Assembly (NCBI GenBank): GCA_003176045.1
Contig: PSRM01000240.1
Coordinates: 1-45,113 of the forward strand
From: Verrucomicrobiota bacterium
Lineage (GTDB): Bacteria > Verrucomicrobiota > Verrucomicrobiia > Limisphaerales > UBA8199
Direction of reading: 5' to 3'
Length of the DNA stretch: 45,113 bases
Shown here in pieces: positions 1 to 6,147 of this stretch (its first letter is position 1; each line of letters opens with the position of its first letter). The notes below the pieces were generated by a model. The model saw only the letters and a list, made by a program, of their open reading frames with translations. It was not told the DNA's origin and did no database searches. A program made the position numbers and the translations under genes.

Positions 1-714
1 GGGGTGTGGGACCTCAATGGATTTAACGAAAACGTTGACCAGCTTTCCATCTCCAGCGGCGGAACACTGCGCAACGGAGCCGCGACAAGCACCTCCACGA
101 TAACCACTATTTCCGGCTACACAGCCATGCTGAGCGGCCCAAATTGTCAATTTGATGTCAGCGCCAGCGACGGAAACCTTAACTTCAACGGCGCTCTTGG
201 CGGCAACGGTTCGGTTGTAAAGATCGGCGCGGGTGTTCTAAATCTCAACAGTAACAATACCTACACAGGAAACACGACCGTGAACGCGGGCACGCTTGCC
301 CTGGCTTTTCCATCGCTGGCCAGCGGTTCCACTGTCGCAATCGCAACCAATGCGATGCTCCAATTGAATTTCGCCGCTACGAATACGATTGGCGCTCTAC
401 TTCTGAACGGGGTCAGCCAGCCGCTCGGCATTTACAACGCCGCCAACACACCTGCCTACCTGGCCGGGACCGGCAGCTTGCAAGTGGCCATCCCCAGCCA
501 ACCGACCAATATCACCTACAGTGTTAGCGGCAACTCCCTGGTCCTTTCCTGGCCCTCAAACTACGTCGGTTGGATTTTACAATCCAATGCAGTCAAGTTA
601 ACGGTAAGCAGCAATTGGCACGACGTGCCTGGCTCTCAAACCAACAGCCAGTTCACCGCTCCGTTGACGATCCCCGGCATTTCGAACAATTACTTCCGTC
701 TGCGTTATCCGTAG
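1..714 (+). CDS. Autotransporter-type beta-strand repeat surface protein, 5' truncated
   Basis: The reading frame is open from the first base, so the N-terminus and any signal peptide lie outside the window; the GTG at position 4 is probably internal. Visible are a repeat of the autotransporter-associated beta-strand type (GAGVLNLNSNNTYTGNTTV, then NAGTLAL, about residues 78-102) and a C-terminal Ig-like tail rich in Asn, Ser and Trp that ends FRLRYP. A similar ending (NRYYRTAVP) closes the giant YDG protein at 32615-37150, which suggests a shared C-terminal module of exported verrucomicrobial proteins. Such repeats form right-handed beta-helices in large secreted or surface proteins. No enzymatic motif is seen. 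The gene is followed by a clear terminator. The family call is good; the specific role is unknown. Confidence 0.75.
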   Translation, partial: GVWDLNGFNENVDQLSISSGGTLRNGAATSTSTITTISGYTAMLSGPNCQFDVSASDGNLNFNGALGGNGSVVKIGAGVLNLNSNNTYTGNTTVNAGTLALAFPSLASGSTVAIATNAMLQLNFAATNTIGALLLNGVSQPLGIYNAANTPAYLAGTGSLQVAIPSQPTNITYSVSGNSLVLSWPSNYVGWILQSNAVKLTVSSNWHDVPGSQTNSQFTAPLTIPGISNNYFRLRYP

Positions 715-810
715 GCCAAATGGTAGGTGACGCACGCTTCCAAATTGGGGTACATGCCCCATATAGTGGCAGCACAAAGTACGCTAGAAAGAACAAGCCA
801 ACAGATTCTC

Positions 811-844
811 AGCCGCCACCCAAGGAGGGGCGGCTCTTTTTTTT
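811..844 (+). terminator. Rho-independent terminator after the beta-strand repeat gene
   Basis: A 7-bp stem, AGCCGCC (811-817) with GGCGGCT (829-835), has an 11-nt loop and is followed after one base by eight T residues (837-844). It lies about 100 bp after the stop of the preceding gene and just before a candidate promoter for the bactofilin gene. Confidence 0.85.
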
Positions 845-850
845 AGAAGG

Positions 851-880
851 TTGACACTTCCCACTCATCCTGACTAACTA
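851..880 (+). promoter_or_regulatory. Candidate promoter for the bactofilin gene
   Basis: A perfect TTGACA (851-856) is followed 18 bp later by TAACTA (875-880), a poor -10 match. Transcription would start near 887, which fits translation from ATG 913 rather than the GTG at 886. The -35 match is exact but the -10 is weak, and promoter rules in this phylum are poorly known. Confidence 0.3.
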
Positions 881-912
881 GACTCGTGCAAAGTCCAACA
901 GACCGACCAAAC

Positions 913-1326
913 ATGAATACATCATCCAACAATAACTCGAAGAACGTCCTGAACTCGGACGTGGAACTTAAAGGAACACTCAGGTTTAACGGCGAGCTGA
1001 CTTTCGACGGCAAATTGGAGGGAGACATCGCTTCTGAAGGAGCCCTGACACTTGGCGATAATGCAGTCGTCAAAGGCAGCATTGACGTGGGCTCAGTCGT
1101 TGTGCGAGGAAAAATCAATGGCAACGTGATCGCAAAGGAAAAGATTGATATTAAAGCGAGAACGGAACTTTTCGGGGACGTTCGCTCCGCGAAGTTGCTC
1201 ATTGAGGAGGGAGTTACGTTTGTAGGCAAGAGCGAGGTGAACCCGAACAAAGTGGCGCCAACACCGCAGACCGGGCCAAGGCCTGGCGAACCCGCCAAGC
1301 CACCGGGGGCGATGAAGGCACCCTGA
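913..1326 (+). CDS. Bactofilin (polymer-forming cytoskeletal protein)
   Basis: The 137-residue protein has a low-complexity Asn/Ser-rich head (MNTSSNNNSKN), a central bactofilin (DUF583) domain at about residues 15-105 and a Pro-rich tail (PGEPAKPPGAMKAP). The core shows the spaced Gly pattern of the beta-helix fold: GTLRFNGELTFDGKLEGDI, GSIDVGSVVVRGKINGNVI and ELFGDV. Bactofilins polymerise without nucleotide into filaments that scaffold wall synthesis, stalks or motility structures at the inner membrane. The frame extends to a GTG at 886, but ATG 913 suits the candidate promoter better; neither has a good ribosome binding site. A second, zinc-ribbon bactofilin follows 261 bp downstream on the same strand, so the two may co-assemble. 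Confidence 0.9.
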   Translation: MNTSSNNNSKNVLNSDVELKGTLRFNGELTFDGKLEGDIASEGALTLGDNAVVKGSIDVGSVVVRGKINGNVIAKEKIDIKARTELFGDVRSAKLLIEEGVTFVGKSEVNPNKVAPTPQTGPRPGEPAKPPGAMKAP

Positions 1327-1438
1327 AATTTGAATGAAAAGCCGGATGGCCCACTGTGCTTAGGGAGCTCAAATCGGAGTTGTGTGGCGCATTCGACTTT
1401 GTGCTAAACCGAACGTCAAAACAGACCCCTCACCCCGG

Positions 1439-1465
1439 CCCTCTCCCCTTCTGAAGGGGAGAGGG
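1439..1465. repeat. Palindrome in the bactofilin intergenic space (REP-like)
   Basis: The 13-bp arms CCCTCTCCCCTTC (1439-1451) and GAAGGGGAGAGGG (1453-1465) are perfectly complementary around one base and are preceded by CACCCCGGCC. Runs of this CCCTCTCCCC type are common dispersed palindromes in many bacteria. It could act as a terminator or mRNA stabiliser between the bactofilin genes, but no T-tract follows. Confidence 0.7.
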
Positions 1466-1587
1466 AGAATCGCGGTCAGTCTCTCGGCGATGGGAGACCG
1501 AAGTCCTCAGTTCACGGCAAGCACAGTCTGCTCGTTTGAGCGGCCGCCGGCTCAACGTTAAGCGAGTGGGGATTCGCGTTCTTGTTC

Positions 1588-2283
1588 ATGGCGGCCCCGA
1601 AGAAAGACACCATTCTGGTCACATGCCCCAAGTGCGGGCATCAGCAACCAGAGCCGCGCGGGGTTTTTTCGACCCGTTGCAAGAAGTGCCATGAACACAT
1701 CCGCATGGAGGATGCGCCGTCGCGCACCCCCGCCAAACTGGCCAAACCCGTCATTGAAGTGCAGCGGATTCGCTGCTTCCAGTGCGGCGCGGATCTGGAG
1801 GTCCCGAAGGCCGCGACCTCCAGCATGTGCAAGAAATGCAGCAGTCACATAGACTTGAGCGATTACCATGTGACGCAGACGGTCTCGAAGAATTTCCGCA
1901 CGCACGGACGGTTGGTGGTAGAAGAAAAAGGGTATGTGCTGAACACCAACTCAGTGGCCGGCGAGGCAATTATCAAAGGCAGACTGATCGGCAAGCTAGC
2001 CACAGCGGGCAGGATGGAGATCTATTCGACTGCCAATATCAAGGGCAGTTTCGACGCGGGGCAGCTTGTGGTCCCAGCGGGCAATCATTTTCGGTGGCCT
2101 GAGGCGCTGCGTGTGGGGGCCGCGGAAATCGCCGGCGAATTAGCTGCGAATCTCACAACCAGCGGCACGGTGACTCTGAAATCCAGCGCCCGATTCTTCG
2201 GCAACCTGGAGGCGGGAAATCTGGTGGTGGAGGCAGGGGCGGTGTTTGTGGGAGAGGCGAAGGTGGGTGTGAACCACGGATGA
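1588..2283 (+). CDS. Bactofilin with two N-terminal zinc ribbons
   Basis: The 231-residue protein starts with two matched zinc ribbons. Cysteines pair as CPKC (13-16) with CKKC (31-34) and CFQC (63-66) with CKKC (81-84); both have 14 residues between the CxxC pairs. A bactofilin-type beta-helix follows from about residue 95 to the end, with repeated short turns such as GRLIGKLATAGRMEI and ARFFGNLEAGNLVVEAGAVF. The ribbons could bind zinc and recruit protein or nucleic acid partners to a bactofilin polymer; this role is inferred. ATG 1588 is preferred; an in-frame TTG lies at 1582. The upstream bactofilin lacks ribbons. An alternative reading is a regulator that uses the beta-helix only for oligomerisation. 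Confidence 0.85.
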   Translation: MAAPKKDTILVTCPKCGHQQPEPRGVFSTRCKKCHEHIRMEDAPSRTPAKLAKPVIEVQRIRCFQCGADLEVPKAATSSMCKKCSSHIDLSDYHVTQTVSKNFRTHGRLVVEEKGYVLNTNSVAGEAIIKGRLIGKLATAGRMEIYSTANIKGSFDAGQLVVPAGNHFRWPEALRVGAAEIAGELAANLTTSGTVTLKSSARFFGNLEAGNLVVEAGAVFVGEAKVGVNHG

Positions 2284-2284
2284 G

Positions 2285-2403
2285 AAACCTCAAACTTCAA
2301 ACCTCAAACATCCAGTCTCAAAGCTCAACCTACTCTCGTTAATGGCATTGAAGTTCGAGGGTTGAAGCTTCTCTGAAGTTTGAAGTCTTGAAGTTTGAAG
2401 TTT
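2285..2403. repeat. Heptamer arrays forming a long imperfect hairpin between convergent genes
   Basis: Six 7-bp units run from 2285 to 2326 (AAACCTC, AAACTTC, AAACCTC, AAACATC, CAGTCTC, AAAGCTC). A complementary array of TGAAGTT units runs from 2374 to 2402 with one extra base after the second unit. Read together they form an imperfect hairpin from about 2292 to 2403 between the convergent genes ending at 2283 and 2407, so it may act as a two-way terminator. Confidence 0.8.
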
Positions 2404-2406
2404 CGC

Positions 2407-3873
2407 TCAGGCTTTGTAACCAAATAATTTCCCTCTCTTAATCACCTCGACGATCTGCGGGGGCACATGCTGCTCCCACAAGGCATCGCCAGACTGCATC
2501 CGGGCCAGGACATCGAGGCGGCGAGTGGGCAGGAGATCGCCATTGAAATCGCGGACAGGCCTTAGACAGCGGCTTTCAAGTAAGAACTGGTGAAGATGCC
2601 GGAGATGCGGCGGAACGGGATAATTCTCAGCCGTTATCACTTGGCCCGAATCCAAATCGAGATGGGGATAGACGTAGAGGCGGTTATCGTTTTTGAAAAG
2701 CTGTCCCAGGCCGCCGAGCAGACCACCTTCGCTCTGGTTGTAAAGGGCTTCATCAAAAATCTCCTGCAGATGTGAAGCGCCCATTGCGATGCCGATCGGC
2801 TGTTGCGTGTAACGCGAGAGGTACGAGGCGAGTCGGTGGAATCGGGCGAAATTCGAAATCAAGACGGTTTGGCCCAGGGCCTGGAGGGTGTCGGCGCGGT
2901 GAAGGAAGTCGGTGGGGTCAATTGGGTCGGAAGAGAGGGTCGGGCCGCCTTCGCTGCGCTTCGGCGCGCCGAGGGGGGGCGGAGGTGCGGTCGGTGAAAC
3001 TGCGGCGCGCGTAGCCAAGTGCCGCAGGGTCATTTCCATGAGGACGACCGGTGTTTGGCTCTTAAGTTCTGGTTCCTGGACAAATTGTTCGAGGCTGCGT
3101 TCGAGCACGTCGAGCGTGGCTCGGGTGACCGGGCGGAAGCTGCCGCGTTGGACCAAGACTGGTTTCTTGTAAAGCACCTCAGCCCATTGAATCGCTTCGC
3201 CCTGGGCCGTGAACATCGCAGCTTCAGTCAGACCTTCCTTGACCAGCTGGAGCGCCATCAAGCGCTCGTCCACGCCAGAGAACGCGGGGCCGGCGAAGCG
3301 GATCATGTCCACCTCGATTCGCTCCCAGGTCAGATTATCCAGTAACGAGCGAATAAGGGCGTCTGGCTCGTGATGCGAGAAAAATGCGCCATAGATTAAG
3401 TTTACCCCCAGAACGCCCAGCGCCTCCTGCTGGCGCTCGTTTTCTTTATCAAGCATCCGGACGTGCAGAAAGATCTCGGATGGCTCGGCGCCCCGATCAG
3501 CCTGAAACTTGATTCCCAGCCAGCCGTTTCCTTCTGCTTTGCGTGTGGCGACGGTGTCTGCAAAAACAAAGAAAGTGGCGCCATTTTCGCGTTTGGCGCC
3601 GAGCCGCTCCAGCAGCAGCGCATATTCATGATCAAGCATGGCTCTGAGTCGCCGCCGGCTCACATATCGCTCGGCCGGCCCGTAGATCGCGTCGCTTACA
3701 GCCATGTCGTACGCGGAGATCGTCTTCGCAACTGTGCCCGCGGCGCCGCCCACGCGGAAGAAGCGGCGCGCCACTTCCTGCCCCGCGCCAATTTCGGCAA
3801 ATGTGCCCTGGCGCCTGGCCTCGCGATTGATCTGAATCGCTTTTTGGTTAGTGCTCAGTTTTTCGTCGGGCAT
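2407..3873 (-). CDS. Conserved cytosolic protein of unknown function (often mislabelled TonB-dependent receptor)
   Basis: The 488-residue protein has no signal peptide or membrane segment. Conserved-looking blocks are FAEIGAGQEVARRFF (about 25-39), GGAAGTVAKTISAYD, LGVLGVNLIYGAFF, RGSFRPVTRATLDV and GLGQLFKNDNRLYVYPHLD. From memory, this family occurs widely in bacteria and carries labels such as TonB-dependent receptor or nicotinate-nucleotide adenylyltransferase; nothing seen here supports either. A Pro-rich stretch near residues 296-314 (APPPPLGAPKRSEGGP) is encoded by a GC-rich sequence related to one at 13568-13585 and looks like an in-frame repeat insertion. The start is ATG 3873 with a weak GGA upstream. 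It stands alone on the minus strand, convergent with the bactofilin. Confidence 0.65.
   Translation of the reverse strand: MPDEKLSTNQKAIQINREARRQGTFAEIGAGQEVARRFFRVGGAAGTVAKTISAYDMAVSDAIYGPAERYVSRRRLRAMLDHEYALLLERLGAKRENGATFFVFADTVATRKAEGNGWLGIKFQADRGAEPSEIFLHVRMLDKENERQQEALGVLGVNLIYGAFFSHHEPDALIRSLLDNLTWERIEVDMIRFAGPAFSGVDERLMALQLVKEGLTEAAMFTAQGEAIQWAEVLYKKPVLVQRGSFRPVTRATLDVLERSLEQFVQEPELKSQTPVVLMEMTLRHLATRAAVSPTAPPPPLGAPKRSEGGPTLSSDPIDPTDFLHRADTLQALGQTVLISNFARFHRLASYLSRYTQQPIGIAMGASHLQEIFDEALYNQSEGGLLGGLGQLFKNDNRLYVYPHLDLDSGQVITAENYPVPPHLRHLHQFLLESRCLRPVRDFNGDLLPTRRLDVLARMQSGDALWEQHVPPQIVEVIKRGKLFGYKA
2948..2966. repeat. Short GC-rich dispersed repeat inside a CDS
   Basis: The minus strand reads CGCCGAAGCGCAGCGAAGG. 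A close relative, CGCCGAAGCGCTGCGAGG, lies at 13568-13585 in an intergenic region. Here it encodes part of a Pro/Gly-rich loop. Two copies alone give limited support for a repeat family. Confidence 0.45.
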
Positions 3874-3963
3874 GGTGATCCGTAAATCTTACGATTCGCG
3901 TTCGGCGGGAATTTAGCGCCGACTAACGGCCGCGGCTATGGAATTTCCGGCCAAAGGGACCCC

Positions 3964-3991
3964 GTGAATAGTGAGTAGTGAATAGTGAATA
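3964..3991. repeat. Heptamer array (GTGAATA)4
   Basis: Four 7-bp units, GTGAATA, GTGAGTA, GTGAATA and GTGAATA, lie in the divergent intergenic region between the unknown cytosolic gene and the lipoprotein gene. No other feature was seen in this 206-bp space. Confidence 0.85.
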
Positions 3992-4079
3992 GAAAGTCGC
4001 GTGCGGTCAGTATCTTATCTCGGTAAGCCAATCCGGTGTAATCCTTGTTGCAAGTGTCCGAGAATTGATAGAATGGCGT

Positions 4080-4481
4080 ATGAGATTAACTTTTGGCGTA
4101 ATGTCCATTGCATTTACCACGGTGCTCGCAGGCTGCTCGACAGTTTTCCAGACGGAGAGCGGCCCCGACCACACAGTGGCCAGTTACGTGCAAGTGGAGT
4201 CTTCGGTGCCGGGCGTTACGGTGGAGACCAATAATGTATATGCAGGCAAAACCCCGCTCACCCTAAAGGTCTTTGGCAACGAGGATGGGACCTTCCACGA
4301 TTTTGGGCATCCGGAATTTGTAATCCGCGCACTGCCGCTCTCAACCAATCAATTTGAGCAAACTCAGCGATTTCATGTCTCAAGCCATGCAGGACCTGGA
4401 GACACCATCCCGGGTTTAATTTTCTTCGAAATGGATAGGAGAACGGGGGGGCTGTCGGTGGATTCCATTCCGGATAAATAA
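4080..4481 (+). CDS. Small lipoprotein with PEGA-like segment
   Basis: The 133-residue product begins MRLTFGVMSIAFTTVLAGCS, a lipoprotein signal with a lipobox LAGC and the lipidated Cys at residue 19. The stretch VPGVTVETNNVYAGKTPLTL resembles the PEGA domain, a short beta-rich surface module. The remainder is polar with no enzymatic motif. ATG 4080 gives a normal signal; an in-frame TTG at 4065 would add five residues. The protein is probably anchored in an outer or inner membrane facing the periplasm. It is isolated, followed by an octamer array and then by the convergent cytochrome-type operon. The function is unknown. Confidence 0.75.
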   Translation: MRLTFGVMSIAFTTVLAGCSTVFQTESGPDHTVASYVQVESSVPGVTVETNNVYAGKTPLTLKVFGNEDGTFHDFGHPEFVIRALPLSTNQFEQTQRFHVSSHAGPGDTIPGLIFFEMDRRTGGLSVDSIPDK

Positions 4482-4493
4482 AGAAAATTTTTA

Positions 4494-4517
4494 ACGCAAA
4501 GACGCAAAGACGCAAAG
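4494..4517. repeat. Octamer array (ACGCAAAG)3
   Basis: Three exact copies of ACGCAAAG follow the lipoprotein gene. Related arrays occur at 28401-28432, 43880-43911 and, inverted, 44326-44349. Confidence 0.9.
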
Positions 4518-4620
4518 ACAAGACAGGAAAATTGAAGACAGAAAAATGAGGACGAAGACCTGGCAGGAAAATTTTGAGGCAGGAAGATGAGGTGTTCCTT
4601 ATATTTTCCTGCCCCTGATT

Positions 4621-6135
4621 TTAGGGGTTTGCGTTCAATGATCCTATCCGCTTGCCGGTGCTGGCGTTCCAGGCGAGGACACGGCCATCGAAGTCAGAGG
4701 CAAAAATCCGGGCGTCATCGGAGCTGAAGCTGGCGCGCAGGGGTAGATCACAGGACTTTTCGAGATCCCTGACCTTGGAGCCGTTGCCGTCCCAGAGCGA
4801 CACGGCCCCGTCGCGGCCGCAAGTAACCAAGCGGTCTGCATGCGCATAGCGCACTGAGAGTACTCCGGCGCCGTGAGCGGTCCAGCTCTTGGTTCGCTTG
4901 CCTTCGTCTGTTTCCCAGATTTTGACGGTGCCGTCTTCGCTGGATGAGGCGAGCAGGCGAGAATCGCTGCGCCAGCTCAGGGCCGTCACAGAGGATTTGT
5001 GTCCGCCCAGCGTGAACAACTCCTGCCCGCTGTCCGGGTCCCAAATGCTGATGCCGCCATTGCGATCGGCTGTGGCCAGCATTTGCCCATTTGGACTGAA
5101 AGCAATGGCCGTGACCCAATCGGTATGTTTTTTGAGTTTATGCTCCAGATCGGCATTTTTCGTGGACCAGATTTTCACGATCCGCGAAGGGCCGCCCAGG
5201 GCGACTTGCGATAAGTCCGGCCGAATATCTGCCGCGATGACAGTGTCATATTCGCTGCCAAGGGTAACGAGTTTTTTGCCGCTAGTAATGTCCCACGCAA
5301 CCACGCAACCTGACTTGGCCCCGATGCCACCGCAGGCCAGCAGCAGCTTCCCATTCCAACTGAATTTCACGTCCACAGGCTGACCTTCAGTGAAAGGCAA
5401 AATGCCCAACGTGGAAAGTTTGTCGGAATCGAACAACAGGATCTGCTTCTGTCCAGCGACGGCCACTAGCGGCGCCCACGGACTGGCTGCGAGGCCGGTG
5501 ATGGCCGTCGTTCGAGCAGTGTGGAGCACCGCTGTTGCAGGCAGGTTGGTTGGCATTGGGGGCGGGCCTTCGGGTTTGCCCGTGGAGCTGGAAACCAGAG
5601 TAAAATCTGTGCGGGATTTTCCAGCCGCAACCGCTTTACCGGTCGCGTTTTCCAGCAGACCGCCTTGAATCCATTTCCGGATCATGTCAATGTCCTTATC
5701 CGGAATCTTGCCCTGGTTAGCGGGCATAAAGGGCTCCTCAGTTTGAAGGATGGATTTCATGAGCTTGCTGCCATCGGGATTGCCCGAAACCAGAACAGCC
5801 CCGGATCCGCTGCCTTTGAGCGCGCTCCGATAACTGGTCAGGTCGAGGTCGGCCTTCTTCTTGTCTTCGTTGTGACATTTGGCGCAACGGGCCTGGATAA
5901 TTGGTAGAACGTGGTCCTGATAGGTGATCTTGTCGTCGGCTCGTGAGGTGAGTGCTGCAAATATGACCACAGATGACCACAGGTGGACCCGGAGCGCGGA
6001 CATTCCTGTCCGCAGCAACGTCCCAAGTTCAAACAATCGCGCTGGCGAGTTCGAACGTTGCTGCGGACAGGAATGTCCGCGCTCCGGTCGTGGCCTGGCC
6101 GCGCTGGGTTTATCTCTGGTTGGTCTCCGCCGCAT
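4621..6135 (-). CDS. Secreted CxxCH (Planctomycete cytochrome C) and WD40 repeat protein
   Basis: The 504-residue protein has a heme-binding-type motif CAKCH at residues 84-88 in a Planctomycete cytochrome C domain (about 70-150), then WD40 repeats from about residue 205 to the end (for example VTAIAFSPNGQMLATADRNG and VTALSWRSDSRLLASSSED). It is predicted to be exported and to act with the co-transcribed DUF1549/DUF1553 protein. ATG 6135 lies 12 nt after the upstream stop and has a GGTGAG ribosome binding site. A second ATG at 6003 (MSALRVHLWSS) lies inside palindromic element E1. E1 fills exactly codons 17-49, between a basic N-region (MRRRPTRDKPSAARP) and the hydrophobic core (LWSSVVIFAAL). 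If 6003 is the true start, the repeat itself supplies the start codon. This is the last gene of the operon. Confidence 0.85.
   Translation of the reverse strand: MRRRPTRDKPSAARPRPERGHSCPQQRSNSPARLFELGTLLRTGMSALRVHLWSSVVIFAALTSRADDKITYQDHVLPIIQARCAKCHNEDKKKADLDLTSYRSALKGSGSGAVLVSGNPDGSKLMKSILQTEEPFMPANQGKIPDKDIDMIRKWIQGGLLENATGKAVAAGKSRTDFTLVSSSTGKPEGPPPMPTNLPATAVLHTARTTAITGLAASPWAPLVAVAGQKQILLFDSDKLSTLGILPFTEGQPVDVKFSWNGKLLLACGGIGAKSGCVVAWDITSGKKLVTLGSEYDTVIAADIRPDLSQVALGGPSRIVKIWSTKNADLEHKLKKHTDWVTAIAFSPNGQMLATADRNGGISIWDPDSGQELFTLGGHKSSVTALSWRSDSRLLASSSEDGTVKIWETDEGKRTKSWTAHGAGVLSVRYAHADRLVTCGRDGAVSLWDGNGSKVRDLEKSCDLPLRASFSSDDARIFASDFDGRVLAWNASTGKRIGSLNANP
5965..5984. repeat. Decamer pair (GACCACAGAT/GACCACAGGT)
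   Basis: Two 10-bp units encode the HLWSSVV part of the signal peptide of the WD40 protein. They match the decamer array at 11092-11121, which encodes the signal peptide of another gene in the same operon. Confidence 0.65.
5989..6087. repeat. Palindromic element E1 (family A), in frame inside a CDS
   Basis: The perfectly complementary 33-bp arms are 5989-6021 and 6055-6087, with a 33-nt centre. Each arm contains GGAGCGCGGACATTCC followed by TGTCCGC, itself a small hairpin. The 99-bp length equals 33 codons, and the element starts and ends on codon boundaries of the minus-strand gene. No target duplication is obvious. Confidence 0.95.
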
Positions 6136-6147
6136 GGATACTCACCG

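Noticed and set aside
2407..3873. TonB-dependent receptor or nicotinate-nucleotide adenylyltransferase label
   Set aside because: There is no signal peptide, plug, barrel or nucleotidyltransferase HxGH motif, so neither name is supported.
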